Assembly: GCA_039654915.1 (NCBI GenBank)
Contig: CM077594.1
Location: forward strand, 72,906,393 to 72,970,392
Length of the DNA: 64,000 nucleotides
Direction: 5' to 3'
From: Aquilaria yunnanensis
Taxonomy: Eukaryota > Streptophyta > Magnoliopsida > Malvales > Thymelaeaceae
In this document: in pieces, positions 46,725 to 58,503 of the stretch
How positions within the stretch are numbered: the first letter of the stretch is position 1
Layout: each line of letters begins with the position of its first letter
Notes under the pieces: model-generated
The model's database searches: none
What the model was told of the DNA's origin: nothing
What the model saw: the letters and a program-made list of their open reading frames with translations, nothing else
Position numbers and translations under genes: made by a program

Positions 46725-47520
46725 GAAGATTCCAACTACCTTTATTTCCAACGGCCAAACCGTTGGAAATTTCCAACTGCGAAAACTGTTGGAGGGAAGA
46801 CAAAAAATTTTCCAACGGCTTAGCCGTTGGAACTATTACGCCATTAATTTAGAGGGGTATATATATAATATTTCCAACAGCTTTAGCCATTCGAAAATAT
46901 ATAGTATGAGGGAAAATTAAAGTAAAATTTTCCAAATTAAAGTAGATAATAGCCGCTGGAAAAATATATAGTATTAGGGCAATTTGAAGTAATTTTTTCC
47001 AAATTAAAGTGGATAATATTTAAAACGGCTTTAGCCGTTGGAAAAATATATTCTTTTTAGGGGAAATTAAAGCAAATTGTTCCAACAGCTTGAGCCGTTG
47101 GTAATAAGTTTAAGTAATTAATGTTATTTGGTTGTGAATTAAAGTTATTTTTCCAACGATTTTAACTGTTGGAATTTGATTTAAGGAATTTATTGTTTTT
47201 AGTATTTCCAACGGCTTTAGCCGTTGGAAACTATATGTTCACATGGGAGATTAAATTTTGTAATTTTTCCAACAGCTTTCACCGTTGGAAGCATTTTCAG
47301 TAATTTATGCTTGTTTATTTCCAACGGCTTTAGCCATTGGAAAAATAGTTGCATATAATTTTTGTATTTTCATGGTTTCCAACGGCTTAGGCCATTGGAA
47401 AATAATAAAGGCATTTTATTTCCACCAATGGCTTCAACCGTTAGGATTTCATTTTTTAAAACAGACCGTTTTGATTTTTCTTTCGAACGGCTAAGGCTGT
47501 TGGAAAATTCTAATTTAAAT
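46725..47520 (+). repeat. CACTA 5' subterminal palindrome array (extra copy)
   Basis: This contains repeated imperfect palindromes of the type CCAACGGCTTTAGCCGTTGG, spaced roughly 40-90 bp apart. It matches 48887-49682. Such subterminal repeats are the binding sites for the element's own DNA-binding protein in En/Spm. The open frames 47285-47643 read through these repeats and are not convincing genes. Confidence 0.8.
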
Positions 47521-47767
47521 CCCCCACCCCAGGTAGTCGTCTTCTTCGTCGGGCTTTTTCAGAAATTCGTCTCTCTTCTCTCTTTTCATTTCTTCATCCC
47601 ACACGCACACACACCACGTTCGTATCTTCGATTAAGGACATAATCAGGTTCCTCGAGATCGTTTGTACGTGGATCTGGTGTCATTGTTGTAGATCTGTAG
47701 GTTAGTTTGGTTTAGTTTTGATTTTTTTTCATTTTTTTTCCGTATTTTCGTTCTTTGATGTTCTTTG

Positions 47768-48615
47768 TTTAGAATGAAATTGGAAAATTCATAACTTGTT
47801 TAGAATGAAATTGGAACATTCATAACTTCTTTAGAATGAAATGGAAACTTTCACAACTAGTTTGGAATGGAAACATTCAAAACTAGTTAGGAATGAAATT
47901 AAAACATTCACAACTTTTTTAGATTGAAATTGAAACATTCAGAACTTGTTTAGAATTGAAGCATTCATAACTTGTTTAGAATGAAATGGAAACAATCAAA
48001 ACTTGTTTGGAGGTGACACAATCACAACCTGTTTACAATGAAATAGAGACATTCACAACTATTTTGGAATAGAAACATTCACAACTAGTTTAGAATGAAT
48101 TGGAAACATTCACAGCTCATTTAGAATGAAATTGAAACACTAACAATTTGTTTAGAATAAAATGGAAACATCATAAATTTTCTGGAATGGAAACATTTAC
48201 CACTTGTTTAGAATGAAATGGAAACATTCACAAATAGTTTGGAATGGAAACATTCACAACTAGTTTGGAATAAAATGAAAGCATTCACAAGTTGTTTAAA
48301 AAGAAATGGAAACATTGATAACTTGTTTGGAATGGAAATATTCATGACTTCTTTAGAATGAATTGGAAGCATGTACAACTTGTTTGGAATGCAAAACGAT
48401 CATAGCTTGTTTAGATTGAAGTAGAGGCAGTCACAACTAGTTTGAAATGGAAACTTTCCCAACTTATTTAGAATAAAATGAAAACATTAACAATTTGGTT
48501 AGAATAAAATTGGAACATCACAACTTGTTTGGAATGAAAACATTGACAACTAGTATAGAATGAAACTGAATAGTCCTAACATGTTTAGAATGCAATGGAA
48601 GTAATCACAACTTGT
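47768..48615 (-). repeat. Satellite segment inside the duplication
   Basis: This is a second copy of 45606-46453, in the same reversed orientation, with a few substitutions, one extra 32-bp monomer near 47768 and one monomer lost near 48448. It is stranded between CACTA sequence on its left and copia LTR on its right. Confidence 0.92.
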
Positions 48616-48886
48616 TGTATGGTTTTGGGAGCCAAACAAGTGTAGTGGAATTTAACCGAAACCCTCCAGGATCCAAGTGAAATGAAGTAAACCGGGTGTT
48701 CAAAAATTTTTATACCTAATTTCGGTTGAGATCTCTTACCCAACTGTAGAGTCAAATCACAAAACCTAAATAGTTGACGTATTCAAGCTCTCTATGGTAT
48801 CCACATAAGCCTCTTGGGATCACCATACTTCCATCACGTCCCGGTAGATGAGTTTCATTTGTGCTCGCAACACTACTAAAAAAATA

Positions 48887-49682
48887 GAAGATTCCAACTA
48901 CCTTTATTTCCAACGGCCAAACTGTTGGAAATTTCCAACTGCGAAAACCGTTGGAAGAAAGACAAAAAATTTTCCAACGGCTTAGCCGTTGGAACTATTA
49001 CGCCATTAATTTAGAGGGGTATATATATAATATTTCCAACAACTTTAGCCATTCGAAAATATATAGTATGAGGGAAAATTAAAGTAAAATTTTCCAAATT
49101 AAAGTAGATAATAGCCGTTGGAAAAATATATAGTATGAGGGCAATTTGAAGTAATTTTTTCCAAATTAAAGTGGATAATATTTAAAATGGCTTTAGCCAT
49201 TGGAAAAATATATTCTTTTTATGGGAAATTAAAGCAAATTGTTCCAACAGCTTGAGCCGTTGGTAATAAGTTTAAGTAATTAATGTTATTTGGTTGCGAA
49301 TTAAAGTTATTTTTCCAACGATTTTAACTGTTGGAATTTGATTTAAGGAATTTATTGTTTTTAGTATTTCCAACGGCTTTAGCCGTTGGAAACTATATGT
49401 TCACATGGGAGATTAAATTTTGTTATTTTTCCAACAGCTTTCACCATTGGAAGTATTTTCAGTAATTTATGCTTGTTTATTTCCAACGGCTTTAGCCATT
49501 GGAAAAATAGTTGCATATAATTTTTGTATTTTCATGGTTTCCAACGTCTTAGGCCGTTGGAAAATAATAAAGGCATTTTATTTCCACCAACGGCTTCAAC
49601 CGTTAGGATTTCATTTTTTAAAACGGACCGTTTTGATTTTTCTTTCCAACGGCTAAGGCTGTTGGAAAATTCTAATTTAAAT
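48887..49682 (+). repeat. CACTA 5' subterminal palindrome array (second copy)
   Basis: About fourteen imperfect palindromes of CCAACGGC and GCCGTTGG arms occur. Several have matching changes in both arms, for example CCAACAGC with GCCGTTGG. Distances between them vary. The arms could form cruciforms in DNA or stems in transcripts. Confidence 0.82.
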
Positions 49683-50397
49683 CCCCCACCCCAGGTAGTC
49701 GTCTTCTTCGTTAGGCTTTTTCAGAAATTCGTCTCTCTTCTCTCTTCTCATTTCCTCATCCTACACGCACACACATCACATTCGTATCTTCGATTAAGGG
49801 CATAATCAGGTTCCTCGAGATCGTTTGTACGTGGATCTGGTGTCATTGTTGTAGATCTGTAGGTTAGTTTGGTTTAGTTTTGATTTTTTTTCATTTTTTT
49901 TCCGTATTTTCGTTCTTTGATGTTCTTTGTTGATAATGGATTGAAGATTTTTCTTGTTGTGGCAGATTTGAAGCTATTTCCACACATTTGAAGGAAGTAA
50001 AATTTTGGATTTGAGGTAAGTTGGTTTAATATGTATTTTTTACTTTTTTTTCCCAAAAAAACTTAAAATCCGGATTATGTAATGTTAATTTGGTTTGAAA
50101 TATGTGAAATGTATGTGATTTGTAGTTGTTGATGGTTGGATGTGAAGTATTTAGGTTACCCATTACAATTTCGAATTTATGTCCATTTTCTTACTTTTTT
50201 TCTTATTTTCGGGATTAATTTAAAAATAGGAAATTATTAGTTTTAAGTAAATTGTTTAGGTAGTATATTTATGTGTGAAATTAGTTTGTATAATATTTAT
50301 GATCTTGTTACTAATAAATTATCTTTACTCTTTATGAAGGCAATAATAACTGCTGAGATTGAGGAAGCAATGCAGCGCACCTGACATAGATGAGGTT
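49683..50397 (+). other. CACTA internal region, leader and intron-like
   Basis: A pyrimidine-rich stretch at 49690-49790 is followed by T-rich sequence to 50340. In composition this resembles a plant 5' untranslated exon and first intron placed ahead of the transposase-family remnant. I see no reading frame of note. The section 50341-50397 may be earlier coding sequence in another frame. Confidence 0.45.
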
Positions 50398-50718
50398 GCG
50401 ATCATGAGTGCAGCTACTAGGGGCAGGAAGATAGGGCGTGTATTTGGCCTTGGATCAAAACAACATGTTGTGCCTGGATGACGAAGACCAGGGCTTACTC
50501 ATGCAGCACATGTTGATGTAACGCAGACTCCAGAGTTCACTGAACAAGTATAGTGAGTCATAGCGGAGCAAACTGCACAACAAGCATCACATTATGAGCG
50601 GAAGCTAGGCCGTCTGAAGAGGAGACAATGAGCTGAGCTCGAGTACATATGTAAGTCAATTGGCATTCCCTCACCCGCGCCTCCTGCAGATGATGATGAT
50701 GCCTTGGGATCGGATTAA
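50398..50718 (+). pseudogene. Remnant of a plant En/Spm-associated transposase-family protein
   Basis: One frame reads through 107 codons with four internal stops. Recognisable segments are AATRGRKIGRVFGLGSKQHV, then THAAHVDVTQTPEFTEQV, SHYERKLGRLKRR and SIGIPSPAPPADDDDALGSD before a final stop at 50716. The GRVFGLGS block and the acidic end resemble the C-terminus of plant transposase (Ptta/En/Spm) family proteins (Pfam Transposase_24), which are carried by CACTA elements. Several internal stops could derive from C-to-T change. Identification is from memory of the motif. Confidence 0.65.
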
Positions 50719-51010
50719 GAATAGATTAGGTATATCATGCTACTATGTGTGTTTATTAACAAACAAACACTTAGTTGGAGAATGAAACCATGTAATTTCT
50801 AGTATAAATGTTTTTATGTGGATTTATAAGTACATTTATATCATGACTTAGTAATTTCAATTGTGTATGTTTTTATGTTGTTTTATATATATTTTTTATG
50901 TAATTTCAGTCAAAAATTTGACTACATACGATATAATTATATGGACTATAATAGGTTAACATTTAAACTAAATATTAAATTGGAATGAACAGCCCAGGGA
51001 TGAAAAATAT
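50719..51010. other. CACTA 3' internal spacer, AT-rich
   Basis: This is AT-rich non-coding sequence between the transposase remnant and the 3' subterminal repeats. Nothing else is visible. Confidence 0.5.
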
Positions 51011-51023
51011 AAATGAAAAAAAA

Positions 51024-51420
51024 ATTCCAACGGCTTTTAATATGGCCAAATTTCCAACTACCTAAGCAGTTGGAAAAAGGAAAATTTTCCAACTGCCTAA
51101 GCAGTTGGAGATGGGCAGTTGGAGATTTTTCCAACTGCCTAACTCCCTGGGCAGTTGGAAAATTTTCCAACTGCCTAACTGCCCGGGCAGTTGGAAGTCG
51201 TTGGAACACAAAAAAAATAAAATTATAACTACAGTCATTGGAAATTCTCCAACTTCTTATTTTCCAATGGTTGACAGTTGGAAATTCCAACTGCTAAAAT
51301 TTGGGCCGTTGGAAGTAAAACTTCCAACAAATGGATTTCCAACTATCAAAGTTCCAACGGCTAGCTGTTGGAAACCTAAAATTTCCAACTGCCGGCCGTT
51401 GGAAATGGCAATTGGAAATA
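51024..51420 (+). repeat. CACTA 3' subterminal palindrome array
   Basis: About ten closely packed palindromes occur, mostly with arms CCAACTGCC and GGCAGTTGG, for example near 51090-51110 and 51165-51195. They differ from the 5' set (CCAACGGC arms), although the outermost ones near 51300-51410 mix both types. Open frames across this segment (51013-51530 plus, 50946-51290 minus) are repeat artefacts. Confidence 0.8.
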
Positions 51421-51536
51421 GGCATATTTTTGGTAGTGCAATTCTAGCTTGCGTCTTCCAAGGAATAGCAAGAAAAGAGTGCGGCTGTCTCTTTTGGGAG
51501 GCTAGGGCAAGGCTGCAAATTTCTCACTAAAAATTG

Positions 51537-51544
51537 TATTTATA
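51537..51544 (-). promoter_or_regulatory. TATA box of the third copia LTR
   Basis: TATTTATA on the plus strand is at the same relative place as in the two LTRs of the complete element, so the promoter core has survived in this older LTR. Confidence 0.5.
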
Positions 51545-52596
51545 GTGAGACTCAACTTCCAGGCCTAATGGCTTTTAAAGCCCTAATCCAATTAGGCTTT
51601 AATTTCAAGCTTAATAATGGCTTAACTTTTGGGCCAATTATTAAAATGAAATTTTCATGAGACCATAACCCAAATAATTAGACCATGCATTCTAATAATC
51701 CAAATAGCTCTATGTGTGCGACCCAATAGGCTCTTACCACGTTGACAATAATCATAAATAACATTTATGATCATAAGCAATGAGCGGTGTCTAGCAACAC
51801 ATCATTGCTACCCAAGTGACAAGATTGTTGGTGATTCGATTAAACCTTTACGATCATTACCATATATGCCATTGTCCCTTTGTCTAAGATATCAAGACTA
51901 GGCATGAAACATGGAATGTGTCACTCTCGTGTAGCCCAATCTTTGATTTCTTGATTACCGAGTAAACTAACTTAAATTCATGACATTGATATCATATATG
52001 AATTCATACGAGCATGGCCATGCATCTTTTAAGTCTCACTCTATCAAGGGGCCCAAAGATATCACTCCGTTACATAGGAGGGACAAATCCCATCTTGATC
52101 ATACAAATCCCTCCGTATTATATGTAACATACCTAATGAGCTCCTTTAAGTTCACTCAATTATGAGCAACAAAGGGAAGTTTCAAAGTATGTGACTCACA
52201 TGTAGGGAACCTTGATGACCTTAGGTCAGAAGACTACATGTACCATGATCACTTTGAAAATCACTTATGACACTCATATAACGATCCATGTAGCTTTCTC
52301 ATGGTGGGTCGGTCCAGTACACAAGTTCTCTAACTTGTACCCATATGTAGACTACATATCTCAAAGTAGTCTCCACATATGCTAGTCGTTATGTATTATT
52401 GTAACTCACTCTACAATAATACTAGACCAGGGACATTTGAGAATATCATTACTCCAGGGTTACAATTATGTTTATTACGTTTCACATAAACAAAACAACA
52501 AACATAGTTGCTAGATTAATGCCTTAACGAAATATCATGGCTCAATGTACAAAAATACAATTATCTTATGATTGGGTTTTGGGCACAACACTAACA

Positions 52597-55500
52597 CTTG
52601 TTTGGAGTGGAAACATTCACAACTTGCTTATAATGAAATGGAAGCATTTACAACTTGTTTAGAATGTAAATGTTCACAACTGTTTAAAAGAAAATGGAAA
52701 CATTCACAACTTATTTGGAATGGAAACATTCACAACCTTTTTAGAATGAAATGAAAACATTCATAACTTGTCTAGAATGATGTTGACACATTCACAACTT
52801 GTTTAGAATGAAAAGGAAGCATTAACAATTTGTTTAGAATGAAATGAAAATAATCAGAACATGCCTAAAATGAAAAGATTCACAAGTTGTTTAGAATGAA
52901 ATGGAAATATTCACAACTTGTTTAGAATGAAATTGAAACTTTCACAACTTGTTTGGAATGCAAACATTCACAACTAGTTTGGAATGAAATAGAAACATTC
53001 ACAACTTTTTTAGAATGAAATAAAAAACATTCACAACTTGTTTGGAATGGAAATATTCACCACTTGTTTAGAATCAAATGGAAACAATCATAACTTGTTT
53101 GGAGGAAAAATAATCATAACTTGTTTAAAATGAAATGGAAACATTCACAACTAGTTTGGATTAGAAATATTCACAACTAGTTTAGAATGGAATGGAAACA
53201 TTCACAACTTGTTTAGAATGAAATGTAAACATTCACAACATGATTGGAAGACAAACATTCATAACTTGTTTAAAATGAATTGGGAACATTCACAACTTAT
53301 TGTGAGTGGCAGCATTCACAGCTTATTGAGAGTGGCAATAGTCACAACTAGTTTGGAATGGACACATTCATACCTACTTAAGAATAAAATCAAAACATTC
53401 ACAACTTGTTTGAAATTAAATGGTAACATTCACAACTTGTTTAGAATGAAAAGGAAACATTCACAACAAGTGTGGAATGTAAAAATTCATAGGTTGTTTG
53501 GAGTGAAATGGAAATATTCACAACTAGATTAGAATGGGAAGGTTTACAACTTCTTCGGAATGAAATGGAAACATTCAAAACTAGTTTAGAGCAAATTGGA
53601 GACATTCACAAAGTGTTTAAAGTGAAATGGAAACATTCACAACTAGTTTTTGATGGAAACCTTCACAACAAGTTTAGAATGAAATGGAAATATTCACAAC
53701 TTGTTTATAATGAAGTAGAAACATTCACAACTTGTTTAGAATAGAAACATTCACTATCTGCTTAAAATAAAATATAAACAATCAAAACTAGTTTGCAATT
53801 GAAGCATTCACAACTAGGTTAGAATGAAATGGAAACATTCACAATGTGCTTAGAATGAAATGGAAACATTCATATCTTGTTTGGAATGGAAACGTTCACA
53901 ACTTGTTTAGAATGAAATGAAACAATCACAACTAGTTTAGAATAAAATGGAATCGTTCACAACTTGTTTAGACTGTAAAGTAAACATTCACAACTACATT
54001 CGAATGAAGTGTACACATTCATAACTTGTTCAGAATGAAATTGAGACTTTTATAAATTGTTTCGAATGGAAATCAAAACTAGTTTGGGATAGTAACATTC
54101 ACATCTAGCTTAGAATGAAATCGAAACTTTCCCAAACTCTTTAGAATAAAATGGAAGCATTCATAACTTGTTTGGAGTGGAAACATTCACAACTTGTTTA
54201 GAGTGAAAAGATACACAACTAGTTTAGAATGAAGTGGAAGCATTCATAAATTATTTAGAATGAAATTGGAACATTCGCAACTTCTTGGGAATGAAATGGA
54301 AACATTTACAACTTCTTTGGAAGGAAAATGTTCATAACTTGTTTAGAATTAAATGGAAACATGCATAGCTAGTTTGGAATGGAAACATTCACAACTTGTT
54401 TAAAATGAAAAGGAAACACTCACACCTAGTTTAGAACGAAAAATTTCAAAACTTGTTTAGAACAAAATGAAGACATTCACAACTTGTTTGGAATGGAAAG
54501 AAACATAACTAGTTTAGAATGAAATGGAAACGCTCACAACTTGTTTAGAATGAGGAGGAAACATACAGAACTTGTTTAGATTGAAGTGGAAACATTTATA
54601 GCTTATTTGGAATGGAAATGTTTGCAACTTTTTTAGATTGAAATGGAAACATTCACAACAAGTTTAGGATGAAATGGAAAGATTCACAACTCTTTCAGAA
54701 TGAAGTGGAAACATTTACAATTTGTATGGAATGGAAATATTCATAACTTGTTTACAATGAAATGGAAATAATTACAAATAGTTCAGAATGGAAGCAATCA
54801 CAACTAGTTTAAAATGAAATTGACACATTCAAAATTTGTTTAGATTGAAATGGAAACATTCACAACTTGTTTAGAATGAAATGGAAACATTCGCAACTTG
54901 TTCAGAATGGAGACATTCACAAGTTGTGTAGTATGAAATGGAAACATTCACAACAAGTTTGCATTGGAAACATTCAGAACTAGTTTAGAATGAAATGAAA
55001 ACATTCACAACTAGTTTAGAATGAAAAAGAAACACTCATAACAACTTTAGAATGGAAACATTCACAACTAGTTTAGAATGAAATGGAATGATTCACAAGT
55101 TGTTTAGAATGAAGTGGAAAACTTTATAAATTGTATAAAATGAAAAGGAAAGATTCAAAACTTGTTTGGAATCAAAACATTCACAACATGTTTAGAATGA
55201 TATGGAAGCATTCATAAATTGTTTGCAATGAAGACATTCACAATTTCCATAGAATGAAATGGAAACATTTGCAACTAGTTTTGAATAAAAACATTCACAA
55301 CTTGTTTACAAAGAAATAGAAACATTTAGAGCTAGTTTTGAACGTAAAGATTCACAACTTATTTAGAATGAAATGGAAACATTCACAACTAGTTTAGAAT
55401 GAAATGAAAACATGCACAACTTGTTTAGAAAAAAATGGAAATATTCAGAACTTGTTTAGAATGAAATGGAAACATTCATATCTTGTTTGGGATGGAAACA

Positions 55501-58229
55501 TTCACAACTTGTTTTGAATGAATTGGAAACATTCACAAGTAGCTTGGAATGGAAACTTTCACAACAAGTTTAGAATGTAATGGCAAGATTCACAACTTGT
55601 GTAGAATGAAATGGAAACATTCACAACTTGTTCACAATGAAATGGAAACATTCATAACTAGTTTAGAATGAAATGGAAACATTCACAGCATGTTAAGAAT
55701 GAAATGGAAACATTCACAACTTGTTTGGAATCAAAAAATTTACAACTTGTTTAGAAGAACATGGAAACATTCACAACTAGTTTGGAATGGAAACATAAAC
55801 AACTAGTTTAGTATGAAATGGAAACATTCATAAGTTGTTTAGAATGAAATGGAAACATTTACAACTTGTTCAAAATGGAATGGAAATATACACAACTTGT
55901 TTGGAATAAAACATTCACAACTCGTTTAGAACAAAATGAAAACATTCACTCCTAGCTTAGAATTGAAACATTCATAACTCGTTCAGAATGAAATGAAAAC
56001 ATCCACAACCAATTTGGAATAGAAACATTCATAACTTATTTAGAATGAAATGGAGGCTTTCACAACTAGTTTAGAATGGAAACATTCACAACTTGTTTAG
56101 AAAGAAATAGAAACATTCATACCTAGTTTAGAATGGAAACATTGACAAATAGTTTAGAATGGAATAGAAAGATTCACAACTTGTTTGAAATGGAAACATT
56201 CACAACTTGTTTTGAACAAAATCAAAACATTCACAACTTGTTTCAAATGAAATGGGGAAAATCACAACTTATTTGGAATGGAAACCATCACATCTTGCTT
56301 AAAATGAAATTGAAACAGTCACAGCTTGTTTAAAATAAAATGGAAATATTCACAACTAGTTGGGAATGGGAACATTCAGAACTTGATAAGAATGAAATAA
56401 AAACAATCATAACTTTTTTAGAATGGAAACATTCACAACTTGTTTCGAATAAAAAATAGAAACATTCATAACTTGTTTGGAATGGAAACATATACAACTA
56501 GTTTAGAATGAGGTGGAAACAGTCATAACCTGTTTAGCATGAAATGGAAACATTCAGAACTTGTTTAAAATGAAATGGAAACAATCACAACTTATTTGGA
56601 ATGAAAACATTGACAACTTGCTTAGAATGAAATGGAAACATTTACATATAGTTTGGAATGGCAACATTCACAACTTGTTTAAAATGAAATGACAACATTA
56701 ATGGAAAGTTTGCAATGAAAACATTCACAACAAGCTTAGAATGAAATGAAAACATTCACAAGTGATTTACAATGAAATGGAAACATTCACAACTTGTTTA
56801 GAATGAAATCAAAACATTAACAGCTTGTTTTGAATGGAAACATTCATAACAACCTTAGAACAAAATAAAAACACTTGTAACTTGTTTAGAATGAAATAGA
56901 AACACTCACAACTTGTTTCGAATGAAATGGAAACATTCACAATTTGTTTTGAATGAAAACATTCATAACTTGTTTATAATGAAACGGAAACAATCACAAG
57001 TAGTTCAGAATGGAAACATTCTCAACTTGTTTGGAGTGGAAACACTCACATTTTGTTTAGAATGAGATGGAAACATTCACAACTACATTCGAATAGAAAT
57101 AGTCACATTCAGTTTAGAATGAATTGGAATCATTCAAAACTGGTTTAAAATAAAATATAAACATTCACAAATAGTTTGTAATGAAAATATACAAAACAAG
57201 ATTAGACTAAATAAGAAAGATTGAATAACTATTTAGAATGAAATGGAAACATTCACAACCTGTTTAGAATGAAATGGAAACATGCCCAACTTTTTTAGAA
57301 TGAAATAGAAACATTCACAACTTGTGTACAATGAAAGCATTCACAAATTGTTTAGAATGAAACAAAGATATTCACAACTACTCTGGAATGGAAACATTCA
57401 TAACTTGTTTAGAATAAAATAGAAACATTCACAACTAGTATGGAATAGAAACATTCACAACCTGTTTAGAATGGAATGGAAACAATCATGTCTAGTTTGC
57501 AATGGAAATGGTCACAACTAGTTTATAATGAAATGGAAAAATTCACAACCAATTTAAAGTGAAATGGAAACATTCAAAACTTGTTTAGAATGAGTTGCAA
57601 ACATTCATATCTTGTGTTGGAATGTAAACACTCACAACTTATTTAGAATGAATTAGAAACATTCACAATAAGTTTAGAATGAAATGGTAAAATTCACAAC
57701 TTATTTAAAATGAAATGGAAACATTCACAACTTATTTATAATAAAATGGAGACAATCACTACTTGTTCAAAATGGAAACATTCAAAACCAGTTTAGAATG
57801 AAATCAAAACATTCACAACTTGTTTAGAATGAAATGGAAACATTCATAACTTGTTTAGAATGAAATATAAACATTCACAATATGTTTGGACTGGAAACAT
57901 TCATAACTTGTTTAGAACGAAATGGAAAGATTTACAACTAGTGTAGAATGATATGGAAACATTTACAACTTACTTAGGATGAAACAAAAACATTCATAAC
58001 TAGTTTAGAAAGAAATGGAATCATTCATAACTTGTCTTGAATGGAAAAATTCATAACTAGTTTATAATGAAATGGAAACATTCATAACTTGTTTGGAATA
58101 CAATGGAAACAGTTACTACTTGTTTAGAGTGAAATGGAAACTTTTATAGCTTATTTGGAAAGAAAACATTTACAACTTGTTTAGAATGAAATGGGAACAT
58201 TCACAACAAGTTTGGGATAGAAAAATACA
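52597..58229 (-). repeat. Satellite array, reversed orientation, block 6
   Basis: The same monomers as block 5 occur with plus-strand core AACATTCACAACTTGTTT. No higher-order unit is evident by eye. Long plus-strand open frames such as 53209-53532 encode a repeated 19-residue pattern (FRMKWKHSQLVWNGNIHNL type) because the 57-bp dimer is a multiple of three. I do not regard them as genes. Confidence 0.94.
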
Positions 58230-58243
58230 CAACTTGTATCAAT

Positions 58244-58503
58244 CCTTTGCCTACAAGTAAGGATTACTGTATTTTGAGGACTGAATCTATGTGCCAAAAG
58301 GAGCAAAGCTTCAGGATGAAATACTTGAAAAAGCTCACACAAGCAACTTGTATCAATACTTCTCGTGACCAAACATGAGGAGAGACATAGTTACTTATGT
58401 CTCCAAATGTGCCACATGCTAGAGGGTAAAGGTAGAGCACCAGAAGCCAGCTGGTACCTTACAAACTCTACCTATACTAGTGAGGAAGTAGGGCAACATA
58501 ACA
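58244..58503 (+). pseudogene. Gypsy integrase zinc-binding region (broken)
   Basis: Read in pieces, this stretch gives AKLQDEILEKAHTSN and then MRRDIVTYVSKCATC followed by KVEHQKPAGTLQTLP. It matches the left-hand element's HHCC zinc-binding domain. Stops occur where the left copy has sense codons, including just after CATC. Confidence 0.8.

Larger units (their letters stand above)
45606..49929. repeat. Composite tandem duplication (2 x 2162 bp)
   Basis: 45606-47767 and 47768-49929 are direct copies. Each holds about 850 bp of satellite, then 255 bp of copia LTR, then 1059 bp of CACTA 5' end. The LTR start (46454 and 48616), the CACTA start (46709 and 48871) and the end (47767 and 49929) are all offset by exactly 2162. 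The satellite parts differ by compensating gains and losses of about 32 bp. At the junction, CACTA sequence ending TTCTTTG passes directly into satellite TTTAGAATG. Confidence 0.93.
46709..51438 (+). mobile_element. CACTA (En/Spm-type) transposon, with part duplicated
   Basis: The termini are CACTACTAAAAAAATA (from 46709) and TATTTTTGGTAGTG (ending 51438), the CACTA-type inverted repeats. The 3-bp target duplications CAA lie at 46706-46708 and 51439-51441, as expected for this superfamily. The unduplicated element would be 48871-51438 (2568 bp). 46709-47767 is the extra 5' copy. The ends are rich in subterminal palindromes, and the middle carries a transposase-family remnant (50398-50718). 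The catalytic transposase is absent, so it is non-autonomous. Confidence 0.9.
46454..52596 (-). mobile_element. Third copia LTR, split by a CACTA element and a tandem duplication
   Basis: LTR parts are 46454-46708 and 51442-52596, about 1410 bp in total. A duplicate of the first part lies at 48616-48870. The outer ends are TGTATGG (46454) and ACTAACA (52596). The flanks are perfect 5-bp duplications CTTGT at 46449-46453 and 52597-52601. It is related to but clearly more diverged than the LTRs at 21-29 kb. It has no internal copia region, so it was a solo LTR before the CACTA insertion. Confidence 0.9.

Noticed and set aside
47285..47643. Overlapping frames of 69 and 93 residues in the CACTA element, repeated at 49420-49805.
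   Set aside because: They run through subterminal palindromes and are duplicated with the 2162-bp block. There is no domain and no convincing coding character.
53209..53532. A 107-residue frame with a repeated 19-residue motif as a repeat protein.
   Set aside because: It is explained by the 57-bp satellite dimer being a multiple of three. Similar frames occur wherever the dimer is regular, on the strand set by monomer orientation.
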